Origin: Cysteiniphilum sp. JM-1
Lineage (GTDB): Bacteria; Pseudomonadota; Gammaproteobacteria; Francisellales; Francisellaceae
Assembly: GCF_008711525.1 (NCBI RefSeq)
Contig: NZ_VXKS01000018.1
Location: forward strand, 1 to 53,092
Length of the DNA stretch: 53,092 nucleotides
Reading direction: 5' to 3'
Position numbers and translations under genes: made by a program. Shown one piece after another: positions 25,272 to 34,354 of this stretch (within the stretch, counting starts at the first letter, position 1; the number at the start of each line of letters is the position of its first letter). The notes beneath the pieces were generated by a model. It saw only the letters and a program-made list of their open reading frames with translations, searched no databases and was not told the DNA's origin.

Positions 25272-26648
25272 ATGCACTTACGCACTAAATTTATAACGCT
25301 TACTAGCACTCTTATTCTCAGTTCTTTTTCATTTGCTGATACGCCTCCTGCCCTATTGCAAAAACCGGGCGTCACACATGCGCAAAACACCACCGTCAAG
25401 GGCAAACATTTAATCAATGAGATTGTTGCCATCGTCAATGATCAGGCGATCACCTTAGATCAATTAAATATTGAAGTTGCTAAAACCAAAGCACAACTGG
25501 ACAGCAACCCTAATGCACAAATACCGGATAATCTCACCCTGCAACGCCAAGTCTTACAACAGCTGATTAACCAGACCATTGCCCTACAAATGGCAAAGCG
25601 CCAAGGCATTAGCGTCACTGACGATGAAGTTAATAACTCAATTGCCGAAGTAACCGCACAAAATGGCATCACATTGGCAGAGCTCAAGCAAAAGCTTAAA
25701 GCATCAAATCTTGACTACAGCACCTATTATCAAACGGTCAAAGATCAGCTTATCATTAACAAACTGCAACAACGTGCCGTTGCGGGCAAGGTTTATATCT
25801 CACCAACAGAAGTTGATAAGTACATCAAAAAGCATTTCAGTGATAATCAAACTGAATATTTAGTTAACAATATCGTCTTATCTCTACCTGATAACCCAAC
25901 GACTGGAGATCAACAAAAAGTTATAGCGCAGGCGAAAGAGATTATTCAATCAATCAAAGATAAAAAAACCACCTTTGCCGATGCTGCTAAGAAATATTCA
26001 CAAGCAGGCAATGCAAGTAGCGGTGGCTCACTTGACTGGAAAACACTTAATAAACTACCAAGCATCTATCAAAACGAAGTTGAAGTACTGCAAAATGGAC
26101 AAATCAGTGCACCATTTATTGCTAATGGTAGCGTTCAAATTATTGAACTCGCCGACAGTAAAACACCGGAAAGTGCCAAGCACTTTGTTGAACAATATCA
26201 CGTTCAACAAATCGTGATCAACACCTCTCCAGTTGTTACCGACAATGATGCAAAAGCTAAATTAATGCGCATTTTAACCGCACTTGACAACCATCAATCA
26301 TTTAGTGACCTTGCCAAGGCAAACTCTGATGCGCTTGATAATGCCGATAGTGGTGGCGACATGGGCTGGATTAGCTTAAATGCTCAACCACCAGCATTAG
26401 CACAAGCGATTAAAGCCGCTAAACTAAAGAAAGTAAGCGCGCCTTTTAAGGTAAACAATGTCTGGCAAATCATTGAGGTACTCGCAAAACGCAAACAAGA
26501 TGACACTGCGAATTATCAAAAAGAACAAGCGATGATGGCTTTATTTAATGAAAATGCGCAGCAAGCCTTAAAAACGTGGATGTTATCATTACGTGATAGC
26601 GCGTATGTTGAAATCGTTGATCAAAATTTAAATTTGCCTGAGGCATAA
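25272..26648 (+). CDS. surA: Periplasmic chaperone/prolyl isomerase SurA
   Basis: 458 residues. Signal peptide 1-22 (ending SFSFA). The SurA N-domain (INEIVAIVNDQAITLDQL to about residue 175) is followed by two parvulin-type domains: the first with TFADAAKKYSQAGNASSGGSLDW, split here as TFADAAKKYSQAG and SSGGSLDW, the second with SFSDLAKANSDA and SGGDMGWISLN. SurA escorts outer-membrane proteins such as LptD through the periplasm, which explains the conserved linkage. No strong ribosome site before the ATG at 25272. Confidence 0.95.
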   Translation: MHLRTKFITLTSTLILSSFSFADTPPALLQKPGVTHAQNTTVKGKHLINEIVAIVNDQAITLDQLNIEVAKTKAQLDSNPNAQIPDNLTLQRQVLQQLINQTIALQMAKRQGISVTDDEVNNSIAEVTAQNGITLAELKQKLKASNLDYSTYYQTVKDQLIINKLQQRAVAGKVYISPTEVDKYIKKHFSDNQTEYLVNNIVLSLPDNPTTGDQQKVIAQAKEIIQSIKDKKTTFADAAKKYSQAGNASSGGSLDWKTLNKLPSIYQNEVEVLQNGQISAPFIANGSVQIIELADSKTPESAKHFVEQYHVQQIVINTSPVVTDNDAKAKLMRILTALDNHQSFSDLAKANSDALDNADSGGDMGWISLNAQPPALAQAIKAAKLKKVSAPFKVNNVWQIIEVLAKRKQDDTANYQKEQAMMALFNENAQQALKTWMLSLRDSAYVEIVDQNLNLPEA

Positions 26649-26666
26649 AAATACAAGAGACATTAA

Positions 26667-27443
26667 ATGCATAAAGCCAAAAAGTCTTTAGGGCAAAATT
26701 TTTTACAAGATGAAAACATTATTGCCAATATCGTTCACCAATCTGGGATAAAGGCAGATGATGATGTTATTGAGATTGGTCCTGGTCTTGGCGCATTAAC
26801 ACGCCATATTCTTCAAATCACTAAAGCGATACAAGTTATCGAATTTGATGAAGATGTGATCCTGCCATTGAAAGCTGCTTGCGCGGTGTATGGCAAGCTT
26901 AATATTTGCCAACAAGATGTATTAACCGTTAACTTTAATGACTTTTATCATGGCACAAAAATAAAGCTCATTGGTAACTTACCCTATAATATTTCCTCAC
27001 CTATTCTTTTTCATTTAATCGAATATGCAGCGCTTTTCAAAGATATGCATTTTATGCTGCAAAAAGAAGTGGTTGATCGTGTTGCTGCTGCGCCATCGGA
27101 GAAAAACTATGGTCGCTTAAGCGTCATGCTGCAATACCACTTCAAATGTGAAGCATTATTCACTGTTCCTGCCACCGCATTTAAGCCCGCACCAAAAGTC
27201 GAATCGCGTATTTTACGCTTAACGCCTTATAATGAATTACCATTTATTGCCAATGACTATACGCTTTTTGCCAAAGTTGTTAAACAAGCTTTCCAGATGC
27301 GTCGCAAGACTTTGCGTAACAACCTCAAGGCACTTGTTCCTGCGAGCGAACTAGATAATTTACCCGTTGATTTGACACTTCGTCCTGAAAATCTAAGCGT
27401 TGCTGATTTTGTCAAATTAAGCAATCACATCGGAGCACTGTAA
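26667..27443 (+). CDS. rsmA: 16S rRNA dimethyladenosine transferase RsmA (KsgA)
   Basis: 258 residues. N-terminal KKSLGQNFLQDENI, SAM-binding VIEIGPGLGALT, and the catalytic NLPYNISSPI motif. The enzyme dimethylates two adjacent adenines near the 3' end of 16S rRNA and acts as a late assembly checkpoint. It follows surA by 18 bases; the pdxA gene that sits between them in many relatives is absent. apaH starts immediately after its stop codon. Confidence 0.96.
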   Translation: MHKAKKSLGQNFLQDENIIANIVHQSGIKADDDVIEIGPGLGALTRHILQITKAIQVIEFDEDVILPLKAACAVYGKLNICQQDVLTVNFNDFYHGTKIKLIGNLPYNISSPILFHLIEYAALFKDMHFMLQKEVVDRVAAAPSEKNYGRLSVMLQYHFKCEALFTVPATAFKPAPKVESRILRLTPYNELPFIANDYTLFAKVVKQAFQMRRKTLRNNLKALVPASELDNLPVDLTLRPENLSVADFVKLSNHIGAL

Positions 27444-28274
27444 ATGGCAAGTTATGTGATTGGTGATGTTCAAGGGTGCTATGCTGAATTAATGCAATTA
27501 ATTGATAAAATCCAGTTTAATCCCGACAATGATAAGTTGATCTTTACCGGTGATCTTGTTAATCGCGGACCACAATCGCTTGAAGTATTGCGTTTTGTTA
27601 AATCTTTAGGCAAGTCTGCCAAAGTGGTTTTAGGCAATCATGATTTATATCTTCTTGCCATTGCCTATGGTTATTTACCCACTGCTAAAAAAGACACATT
27701 AAACCCCATTTTAGAAGCCGAAGATAAAAACGAATTAATCCAATGGTTGCGACAACAGCACTTTCTTTACAGTCATAAAAAGCACTTAATCACCCATGCG
27801 GGCATCCCACCAATTTGGTCACTTAAAAAGGCCAAACGCTTGGGGTTAGAGCTTGAGTTTGTGCTGCAAACCGATATGTGCTTTCAACTTTTTATGAGCA
27901 ACCTTTTTGGTAATGAGCCCGATCTTTGGCAAGATAATTTAGAAGCGGTTAACCGTTGGCGCTGCATTGCTAATTATTTCACACGCATGCGCTTATGTGA
28001 TCAAAATGGTCGCTTGGATTTTTCTTTTAAGGGTGAGCTCAAAAATAAGCCTGACCATCTTGATGCATGGTTTAACATCCCTAATGCCAAAATTGATGCA
28101 AAATACACACTTATTTTTGGACATTGGGCAGCATTAAATGGTGTTAGCAACAACCCACGCTGTATCGCAATTGATACGGGTTGCGTTTGGGGTGGCAAAT
28201 TAAGCGCTTACTGTATTGATACACAAGAGATTCATCAGGTCGATGCAATTAATTTAATTAAGGAGATCGAATAA
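27444..28274 (+). CDS. apaH: Bis(5'-nucleosyl)-tetraphosphatase ApaH
   Basis: 276 residues. Metallophosphatase motifs YVIGDVQGCYAEL, FTGDLVNRGPQSLEVLRFV and VVLGNHD, then THAGIPPIW and FGHWAALNG, as in symmetrical Ap4A hydrolases. ApaH clears Ap4A and decaps Np4-capped RNA. It starts directly after rsmA; apaG, the usual intermediate gene, is missing. Confidence 0.95.
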   Translation: MASYVIGDVQGCYAELMQLIDKIQFNPDNDKLIFTGDLVNRGPQSLEVLRFVKSLGKSAKVVLGNHDLYLLAIAYGYLPTAKKDTLNPILEAEDKNELIQWLRQQHFLYSHKKHLITHAGIPPIWSLKKAKRLGLELEFVLQTDMCFQLFMSNLFGNEPDLWQDNLEAVNRWRCIANYFTRMRLCDQNGRLDFSFKGELKNKPDHLDAWFNIPNAKIDAKYTLIFGHWAALNGVSNNPRCIAIDTGCVWGGKLSAYCIDTQEIHQVDAINLIKEIE

Positions 28275-28721
28275 ATGGCAAAAATACTGGTTATTCATGG
28301 ACCTAATTTAAACTTATTAGGTCAACGCGAAACGGATATTTACGGCACTGCAACATTAGACAATGTAAATAACAAGCTTATCGAGCTTGCTGAGTCAAAA
28401 AAAATGCATTGCAACTGCTTTCAGTCAAACCATGAAGGCGCGATTGTTGATCAATTGCAACAAGCTCAAGGTAATTATGACTTTATTATTATTAATCCAG
28501 CAGCATACACACATACCAGTGTTGCCATCCGTGATGCGCTTCTTGCCATCAACATTCCTTTTATTGAAACACACTTATCAAACCCTGATAAACGCGAGCT
28601 TTTTCGCCACCATTCATACCTTTCTGACATTGCCTACGGCATTGTTTCAGGTATGGGTGCTAAAAGCTATGAACTGGCAATGCATGCGGCGATTGATTAC
28701 TGTCAACATAACTGCATATGA
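28275..28721 (+). CDS. aroQ: 3-dehydroquinate dehydratase, type II
   Basis: 148 residues. HGPNLNLLGQRETDIYG, NPAAYTHTSVAIRDAL, ETHLSNPDKRELFRHHSYLS: all signature blocks of AroQ, including the catalytic Tyr and His. It catalyses the third step of the shikimate pathway. The start abuts the apaH stop, with a GGAG six to seven bases upstream inside apaH, so the two are coupled. Confidence 0.96.
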   Translation: MAKILVIHGPNLNLLGQRETDIYGTATLDNVNNKLIELAESKKMHCNCFQSNHEGAIVDQLQQAQGNYDFIIINPAAYTHTSVAIRDALLAINIPFIETHLSNPDKRELFRHHSYLSDIAYGIVSGMGAKSYELAMHAAIDYCQHNCI

Positions 28722-28862
28722 CGGTTTACTGAATAATAATTAGATATAACCCACGCCTAAAAAGCTAAAACAACACGTGACATTTTGATCGTTTGCCGCA
28801 ACAATGTCTGGTTGGAATGAGTTAAACAAACGTTAAATCGAAACAAAGGTTAATTAAAACAG

Positions 28863-29336
28863 ATGGATATTCAAAAGATTGAACAACTGATCGCATTGAT
28901 TGAAAAGTCAAATGTTAACGAAATTGAAATCAAAGAAGGCGAAACTTCCATTCGCATTACCGGCAGTCATCCGCAGCCGGTGCATACTTTAGCGCCACAA
29001 CAATTTATTCATCACGCCCCTGCTGCTATGCCACAACAGCCTGTTGCTGCTGAAGCGCAACATGCAGCACCTGCAGCAAAGCCTTCTGACAGCCTACCAC
29101 AGGGCAAACAAGTTAAGTCTCCGATGGTTGGTACCTTCTATCAATCACCTTCACCAGGTGCGGCCTCTTTCGTTACCGAAGGTCAAGCGGTTAAAGCAGG
29201 TGATACTTTATGTATTATTGAAGCAATGAAGATCATGAATCAAATCGAAGCTGATCACTCTGGTACCGTGCTTAAAATTCTTGTGGAAGATGGTTCACCC
29301 GTTGAGTACGATCAACCACTTTTCATCATTGGCTAA
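28863..29336 (+). CDS. accB: Biotin carboxyl carrier protein of acetyl-CoA carboxylase
   Basis: 157 residues. N-terminal segment ([20 protein letters not shown]), a flexible Ala/Pro/Gln linker (about 38-80) and the biotinyl domain with the acceptor Lys123 in [13 protein letters not shown]. AccB carries biotin between the carboxylase and transferase halves. accC follows 48 bases later. I saw no convincing promoter in the 141-base gap after aroQ. Confidence 0.97.
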   Translation: MDIQKIEQLIALIEKSNVNEIEIKEGETSIRITGSHPQPVHTLAPQQFIHHAPAAMPQQPVAAEAQHAAPAAKPSDSLPQGKQVKSPMVGTFYQSPSPGAASFVTEGQAVKAGDTLCIIEAMKIMNQIEADHSGTVLKILVEDGSPVEYDQPLFIIG

Positions 29337-29384
29337 GCCAATTCTCATTGTATAGATATAAAAACAGTTTTTGACAGGCTTGAT

Positions 29385-30734
29385 ATGATTAAAAAACTCT
29401 TAATTGCAAATCGCGGTGAAATTGCGCTTAGAATCCTTCGCGCATGCCGTGAATTAGGCATTAAAACGGTCGCTGTTCACTCGACAGTTGATCGTGATTT
29501 GATGCACGTGAAACTCGCGGATGAAACTATTTGTATTGGACCTGCGAGCCCTACAAACAGCTATTTGCACATTCCTGCAATTATTGCTGCTGCTGAAGTC
29601 TCTGGCGCTGATGCGATTCACCCAGGTTATGGCTTCTTATCCGAAAACGCTGACTTTGCCGATGCCGTTGAATCTAGTGGCTTTATTTTTGTTGGTCCCC
29701 GCGCGGAAAGCATTCGTGTGATGGGCGACAAAGTTGCCGCAATTAAAGCGATGAAAGAAGCAGGGGTGCCATGTGTACCTGGCTCTAATGGTCCAATCAG
29801 CAAAGATCCACAAAAAAATCTAGCGATGGCGGATAGCATTGGTTACCCGATCATGATCAAAGCCGCTGGTGGCGGTGGCGGTCGTGGTATGCGTGTTGTC
29901 CGTAAAAAAGAAGACTTGCTAAAGTTTATCGAAATGACACAAGCTGAAGCAAAGATGGCGTTTAATAATGACATGGTTTATATGGAGAAATTCCTTGAGA
30001 ACCCACGTCATATTGAAATTCAAGTCTTTGGTGATGGTGAAGGCAATGCCATTCATTTATTTGAACGCGATTGTTCAACACAACGTCGCCATCAAAAAGT
30101 CATTGAAGAAGCGCCTGCTGTCGGTCTTACTGACGAGCAACGTGCTGAGATCGGTAAACGCTGTGTTGATGCGTGTAAGATGCTTAAATACCGTGGCGCT
30201 GGAACTTTTGAATTCTTATACGAAAATGGTGAGTTCTACTTTATTGAGATGAATACACGTATTCAGGTTGAACACCCCGTGACTGAATCGATCACCAATA
30301 TCGATTTAATCAAAGAGCAAATCCGCATTGCTTCAGGTGGCTCGCTAACATTTAAACAAGAAGACATTAAAATCACAGGACACGCAATTGAATGTCGTAT
30401 TAATGCAGAAGATCCTGAGAAAATGATGCCTTGCCCTGGCAAGATTGATATCTATCACGCACCAGGTGGTCCTGGTGTGCGTGTTGATTCACACATTTAT
30501 TCTCAATACTTCGTGCCACCTAATTATGACTCGATGATTGCTAAAGTAATCGTCTATGCTCGCACACGTGATATCGCTATTCAACGTATGCAAAGCGCGC
30601 TTGAAGAGATGATTATCAGCGGCATTAAAACCAATATTCCATTGCATCATAAAATTCTTGCTGAGCGCGACTTCCAAAATGGTGGTACCAATATCCACTA
30701 TCTTGAGAAAATGCTCGAGCGTGATAAAGCGTAA
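29385..30734 (+). CDS. accC: Biotin carboxylase subunit of acetyl-CoA carboxylase
   Basis: 449 residues, the same length as E. coli Acc[21 protein letters not shown] at the start, the glycine-rich ATP-grasp loop [14 protein letters not shown], biotin/bicarbonate-site [16 protein letters not shown]. Carboxylates biotin on AccB using ATP and bicarbonate. Classic accBC operon arrangement. Confidence 0.98.
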   Translation: MIKKLLIANRGEIALRILRACRELGIKTVAVHSTVDRDLMHVKLADETICIGPASPTNSYLHIPAIIAAAEVSGADAIHPGYGFLSENADFADAVESSGFIFVGPRAESIRVMGDKVAAIKAMKEAGVPCVPGSNGPISKDPQKNLAMADSIGYPIMIKAAGGGGGRGMRVVRKKEDLLKFIEMTQAEAKMAFNNDMVYMEKFLENPRHIEIQVFGDGEGNAIHLFERDCSTQRRHQKVIEEAPAVGLTDEQRAEIGKRCVDACKMLKYRGAGTFEFLYENGEFYFIEMNTRIQVEHPVTESITNIDLIKEQIRIASGGSLTFKQEDIKITGHAIECRINAEDPEKMMPCPGKIDIYHAPGGPGVRVDSHIYSQYFVPPNYDSMIAKVIVYARTRDIAIQRMQSALEEMIISGIKTNIPLHHKILAERDFQNGGTNIHYLEKMLERDKA

Positions 30735-30738
30735 CCCC

Positions 30739-31632
30739 ATGTTGTGGAAAGAATTATCCCTTACTTGTCTTAAAGCTAACCTTGAAGCATTAGAAGACTA
30801 TCTTTTAGCACAAGGCGCTTGTTCTGTTACTTATCAAGACGCTAAAGACCAACCGATCCTTGAGCCAAAAGCCGGTGAAAATCCTTTATGGGATGAAGTG
30901 GTTTTGGTCGCCCTTTTTACTGAAGAATATCAGCTATCTGATATTGCCACATCACTTGATGAAAGTGCATTAAAACCAAATATTATTGGAGACATTCACA
31001 CGCGTGAGTTTGCTGATCAAGATTGGACACGTACGTGGATGGATGGCTTCAAACCGATGCAGTTTGGACGCCGCTTATGGATTTATCCAAGCTGGTGCAC
31101 ACCTGAGATTCTCAGTGATGATCAAGTTAATATCCTCCTTGATCCAGGGCTTGCCTTTGGTACAGGTACACATCAAACAACTGCTTTGTGCCTTCAATGG
31201 CTTGAGCAGCATGTTACTGCCAAAGATCAGGTGATCGATCTAGGCTGTGGTTCTGGCATTTTGGCAGTTGCTGCCAAGAAGCTTGGTGCGCATGACGTCA
31301 TCGCCATTGATAATGATCCACAAGCGATTCTAGCAACGCATGCTAATGCTGAGAAAAATGATATTAATGCTAATTTCGCGGCTTATCTACCCGATGCATC
31401 ACCTAAGTCAATCAAAGCAGATATTTTAATTGCCAATATTCTTGCAGGCATCTTAATTGATCTTAAAGAAGTTATTGCTAACTTTATTAAACCACATGGC
31501 AAGCTTGCTTTATCGGGTATTTTACAAGAGCAAGTGGATGATATTATCAAAGCCTTTTCACCCTATTTCATATTAAATGAACCTACTCTCAAGGATGAGT
31601 GGACACTAATTTCAGGCATTCGCAAGCCGTGA
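30739..31632 (+). CDS. prmA: Ribosomal protein L11 methyltransferase
   Basis: 297 residues from the ATG at 30739, four bases after accC. N-terminal LWKELSLTCLKANLEALEDYL, the linker DWTRTWMDGFKPMQFG, LDPGLAFGTGTHQTT, the SAM site VIDLGCGSGILAVAAKKLGA and the NILAGILIDL motif. The frame runs upstream into accC, but the family start is this ATG. The accC-prmA-dusB order is common in gammaproteobacteria. Confidence 0.96.
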   Translation: MLWKELSLTCLKANLEALEDYLLAQGACSVTYQDAKDQPILEPKAGENPLWDEVVLVALFTEEYQLSDIATSLDESALKPNIIGDIHTREFADQDWTRTWMDGFKPMQFGRRLWIYPSWCTPEILSDDQVNILLDPGLAFGTGTHQTTALCLQWLEQHVTAKDQVIDLGCGSGILAVAAKKLGAHDVIAIDNDPQAILATHANAEKNDINANFAAYLPDASPKSIKADILIANILAGILIDLKEVIANFIKPHGKLALSGILQEQVDDIIKAFSPYFILNEPTLKDEWTLISGIRKP

Positions 31633-31638
31633 AAAAAC

Positions 31639-32598
31639 ATGAAAATAGGTCAATTTCACTCAGATAACATTTTATTTTTAGCACCGATGGCTGGGGTGAC
31701 TGACTTACCATTTCGTAAGCTGTGCAAAACGCATGGTGCTGGCTGGGTCGTATCAGAGATGGTCTGGTCACACAAGCATCTATATGAAACACCCAAAACA
31801 CAGCGCCGTATTGATCACAGTGATGAGGTCGCCCCCAAGATTATTCAAATCGCAGGTGGGGATCCTATCATGCTTGCTGAATCCGCTGTTTTAAATGTTG
31901 ATAAAGGTGCTGATATTATCGATATTAACATGGGCTGTCCGGCTAAAAAAGTCTGCAATAAATTAGCAGGTTCTGCACTGATGCAAAATGAGCAATTAGT
32001 CGACGAGATTCTCTGTGCCGTAGTGAATGCTGTGAATATCCCTGTAACCTTAAAGATCCGTACTGGCTGGAGCAAGGATAATAAAAACGCCTTAAAGATT
32101 GCACAAATTGCAGAGAATGCAGGCATTCAGGCGCTTACCATTCATGGGCGCACGCGCGATCAGAAATATACTGGTAATGCCGAATATGATCTTATTGCTG
32201 AAATTAAGCAATGCATTCATATACCCGTCATTGCTAATGGTGATATCACCACACCTGAAAAAGCCAAAGAGGTGCTTGCTTACACCCAAGCTGATGCACT
32301 GATGATTGGCAGAGGCGCACATGGCAACCCTTGGCTATTTCAGCAAATCAATGATTTTTTGCAAACTGGTCATTACCAGCCATCACCTAACTTCACACAA
32401 AAATTAAATATCATCATTGAGCATGTCAAAGCCATGCATAGCTTTTATGGTGATTACATGGGTGTGCGTTTTGCCCGTAAACATATTACTTGGTATTTTG
32501 AGCAAATTACTGAGCTTGACTTAGTCAAAGCGCGTCAACATTTTAATAAACTAACAACGCCTGAAGCGCAGATTGATTTTTTAGCTTACACATTTTAA
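31639..32598 (+). CDS. dusB: tRNA-dihydrouridine synthase B
   Basis: 319 residues. FMN-dependent TIM barrel: FLAPMAGVTDLPFRKLC, DINMGCPAKKVCNKLAGSAL with the catalytic Cys, LTIHGRTRDQKYTG, and IANGDITTPEKAKEVL. It reduces uridine in the tRNA D-loop. Its start lies six bases after prmA. In enterobacteria fis follows; here there is a palindromic repeat instead. Confidence 0.95.
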   Translation: MKIGQFHSDNILFLAPMAGVTDLPFRKLCKTHGAGWVVSEMVWSHKHLYETPKTQRRIDHSDEVAPKIIQIAGGDPIMLAESAVLNVDKGADIIDINMGCPAKKVCNKLAGSALMQNEQLVDEILCAVVNAVNIPVTLKIRTGWSKDNKNALKIAQIAENAGIQALTIHGRTRDQKYTGNAEYDLIAEIKQCIHIPVIANGDITTPEKAKEVLAYTQADALMIGRGAHGNPWLFQQINDFLQTGHYQPSPNFTQKLNIIIEHVKAMHSFYGDYMGVRFARKHITWYFEQITELDLVKARQHFNKLTTPEAQIDFLAYTF

Positions 32599-32625
32599 CT
32601 ACAATAAGTGAGGTTACGCAATTCA

Positions 32626-32748
32626 TCTATTTCAACACCCCGCCTCGCAAGCTCGGCACCCCTCTTGCAAAGAGGGGAATATCAAATCGCCGTCGCCCAA
32701 TTCCCCTCTTTGCAAGAGGGGTGGCAGCCGTAGGCTGACGGGGTGTTT
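32626..32748. repeat. GC-rich palindromic repeat, complete copy (possible terminator)
   Basis: Between dusB and mnmE lies a long inverted repeat. The perfect inner arms CACCCCTCTTGCAAAGAGGG... at 32657-32680 and their complement at 32700-32723 (24 bp) enclose a 19-base loop. Outer arms AACACCCCG (32634-32642) and CGGGGTGTT (32739-32747) also pair. The left 36 bases recur exactly at 45536-45571. It is much more GC-rich than its surroundings. As RNA it would form a very stable stem and could stop transcription after dusB. Confidence 0.85.
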
Positions 32749-32867
32749 ATAAAATCATAGTCTCCGCCAAACAATAATCACATGCATTAGCTCAATTAAG
32801 TTATTTCCGATGGGGATAAAATCCGCTATCCTAACCCGCATATTCATATTATGTACTTAACCTTAAA

Positions 32868-34217
32868 ATGCTTATCAACTCTGACACAATTGCTGCAATT
32901 GCCACAGCACCTGGGAAAGGTGGCGTTGGCATTATTCGCATTTCCGGCAAAGACGCCTATGCCATTGCACATAAGATCACACAAACACCTCTTAAGGCGA
33001 GACACGCCCATTTTCTGCCATTTAAAGACGTCAATAATGAAACATTAGATCAAGGCATTGCATTGTATTTTAAAGCGCCACACTCCTATACTGGTGAGGA
33101 TGTTGTTGAACTACAAGCCCATGGCGGTCCTATCGTATTAAACCTTATTTTACAAACTACTATTGAGCACGGTGCGCGCCTTGCCAAACCTGGCGAATTT
33201 ACCGAACGTGCTTACCTTAATGACAAAATTGATTTAGCCCAAGCTGAAGCCATTGCCGATATGATTGATGCGTCATCTGAGCAAGCTGCTAAATCAGCCA
33301 TGCGTTTATTGCAAGGAGACTTCTCTCAACATATTGACACTTTAGTTGAATCCTTAATTCATCTACGCATTCATGTTGAAGCGGCAATTGACTTTCCTGA
33401 AGAAGAAATCGACTTTTTAGCTGATGAGCATATCAAAACGCAATTACTACACGTACAGCATAATGTTGATTCAGTACTGCATAACTCCAAGCAAGGCGCA
33501 CTATTACGCGAAGGCGTTGAGATCGTTATCGCTGGCAAACCCAATGCAGGCAAATCAAGCCTGTTAAATGCCTTAGCAGGCAAAGAAAGTGCGATTGTTA
33601 CTGACATTGAGGGCACAACACGTGATACCTTACGCGAATACATCCAAATCAATGGCATTCCTGTGCATATTATTGATACCGCAGGGCTTAGGGTCAGCAA
33701 TAATGTGATTGAAACTGAAGGTGTAAGACGCGCGCTAGAGGCAATTAAAAAAGCGGATCATATTCTATTAGTCGCTGATATTAACGACACCAAAGATAAA
33801 AAAATCACCGATCTTGCCCCTGAGTTTTTCACGCATATTCCATCACATATCCCGATTACTTATATCTACAATAAAGTTGATCTAACTAATAACAATAACG
33901 AGAATCATGACAATCATCTATATATATCTGCCAAGCATGATATTGGCATCAATAAGCTGCGCGATTATCTGCTTAAAGCCATTGGCTATGAGCAAACCAC
34001 TGAAGGCGTATTTACCGCAAGAAAACGTCATATTAATGCCTTAACTAAAGCACAGGATCACCTAGATATAGCCTTTAGTCATTTAACATATAAAAATGGT
34101 GAGCTATTAGCGGAAGAATTAAATCTTGCCCAAAAGCAGCTTTCTTCGATTACTGGTGAGTTTAGCGCCGATGATCTTTTGGGTGAGATATTTAGTAGCT
34201 TTTGTATTGGGAAATAA
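32868..34217 (+). CDS. mnmE: tRNA modification GTPase MnmE
   Basis: 449 residues. N-terminal folate-binding domain starting SDTIAAIATAPGKGGVGIIRISG, G-domain with GKPNAGKSSLLNAL, DIEGTTRDTL, DTAGLR, and the C-terminal CIGK that marks the family. With MnmG it forms the 5-substituent of wobble uridine in several tRNAs. Here it stands alone, away from the yidC/rpmH neighbourhood. Confidence 0.97.
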   Translation: MLINSDTIAAIATAPGKGGVGIIRISGKDAYAIAHKITQTPLKARHAHFLPFKDVNNETLDQGIALYFKAPHSYTGEDVVELQAHGGPIVLNLILQTTIEHGARLAKPGEFTERAYLNDKIDLAQAEAIADMIDASSEQAAKSAMRLLQGDFSQHIDTLVESLIHLRIHVEAAIDFPEEEIDFLADEHIKTQLLHVQHNVDSVLHNSKQGALLREGVEIVIAGKPNAGKSSLLNALAGKESAIVTDIEGTTRDTLREYIQINGIPVHIIDTAGLRVSNNVIETEGVRRALEAIKKADHILLVADINDTKDKKITDLAPEFFTHIPSHIPITYIYNKVDLTNNNNENHDNHLYISAKHDIGINKLRDYLLKAIGYEQTTEGVFTARKRHINALTKAQDHLDIAFSHLTYKNGELLAEELNLAQKQLSSITGEFSADDLLGEIFSSFCIGK

Positions 34218-34271
34218 GCTTAAACACTAGAAATTTAGATCCGGTCTGAAAGACGTATATTTTTCAATATT

Positions 34272-34349
34272 GTCATTCAAGCAGCACCTTCTCTAATCCA
34301 CATCAAAGGATAGCAGGGGATGACTTTTGCGATTATATACTGGAATGAC
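34272..34349. repeat. Possible degenerate GTCATTC-bounded repeat
   Basis: The gap after mnmE contains GTCATTC (34272-34278) and GAATGAC (34343-34349) as ends of a 78-base stretch that includes GATAGCAGGGGATGAC. This resembles widespread dispersed repeats with GTCATTC ends seen in many bacteria. Only one copy is in the window, so the call is weak. Confidence 0.3.
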
Positions 34350-34354
34350 TATAA

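Noticed and set aside
28722-28862. Riboswitch or attenuator before accB
   Set aside because: I could not find a convincing structured element, terminator hairpin or promoter in these 141 bases.
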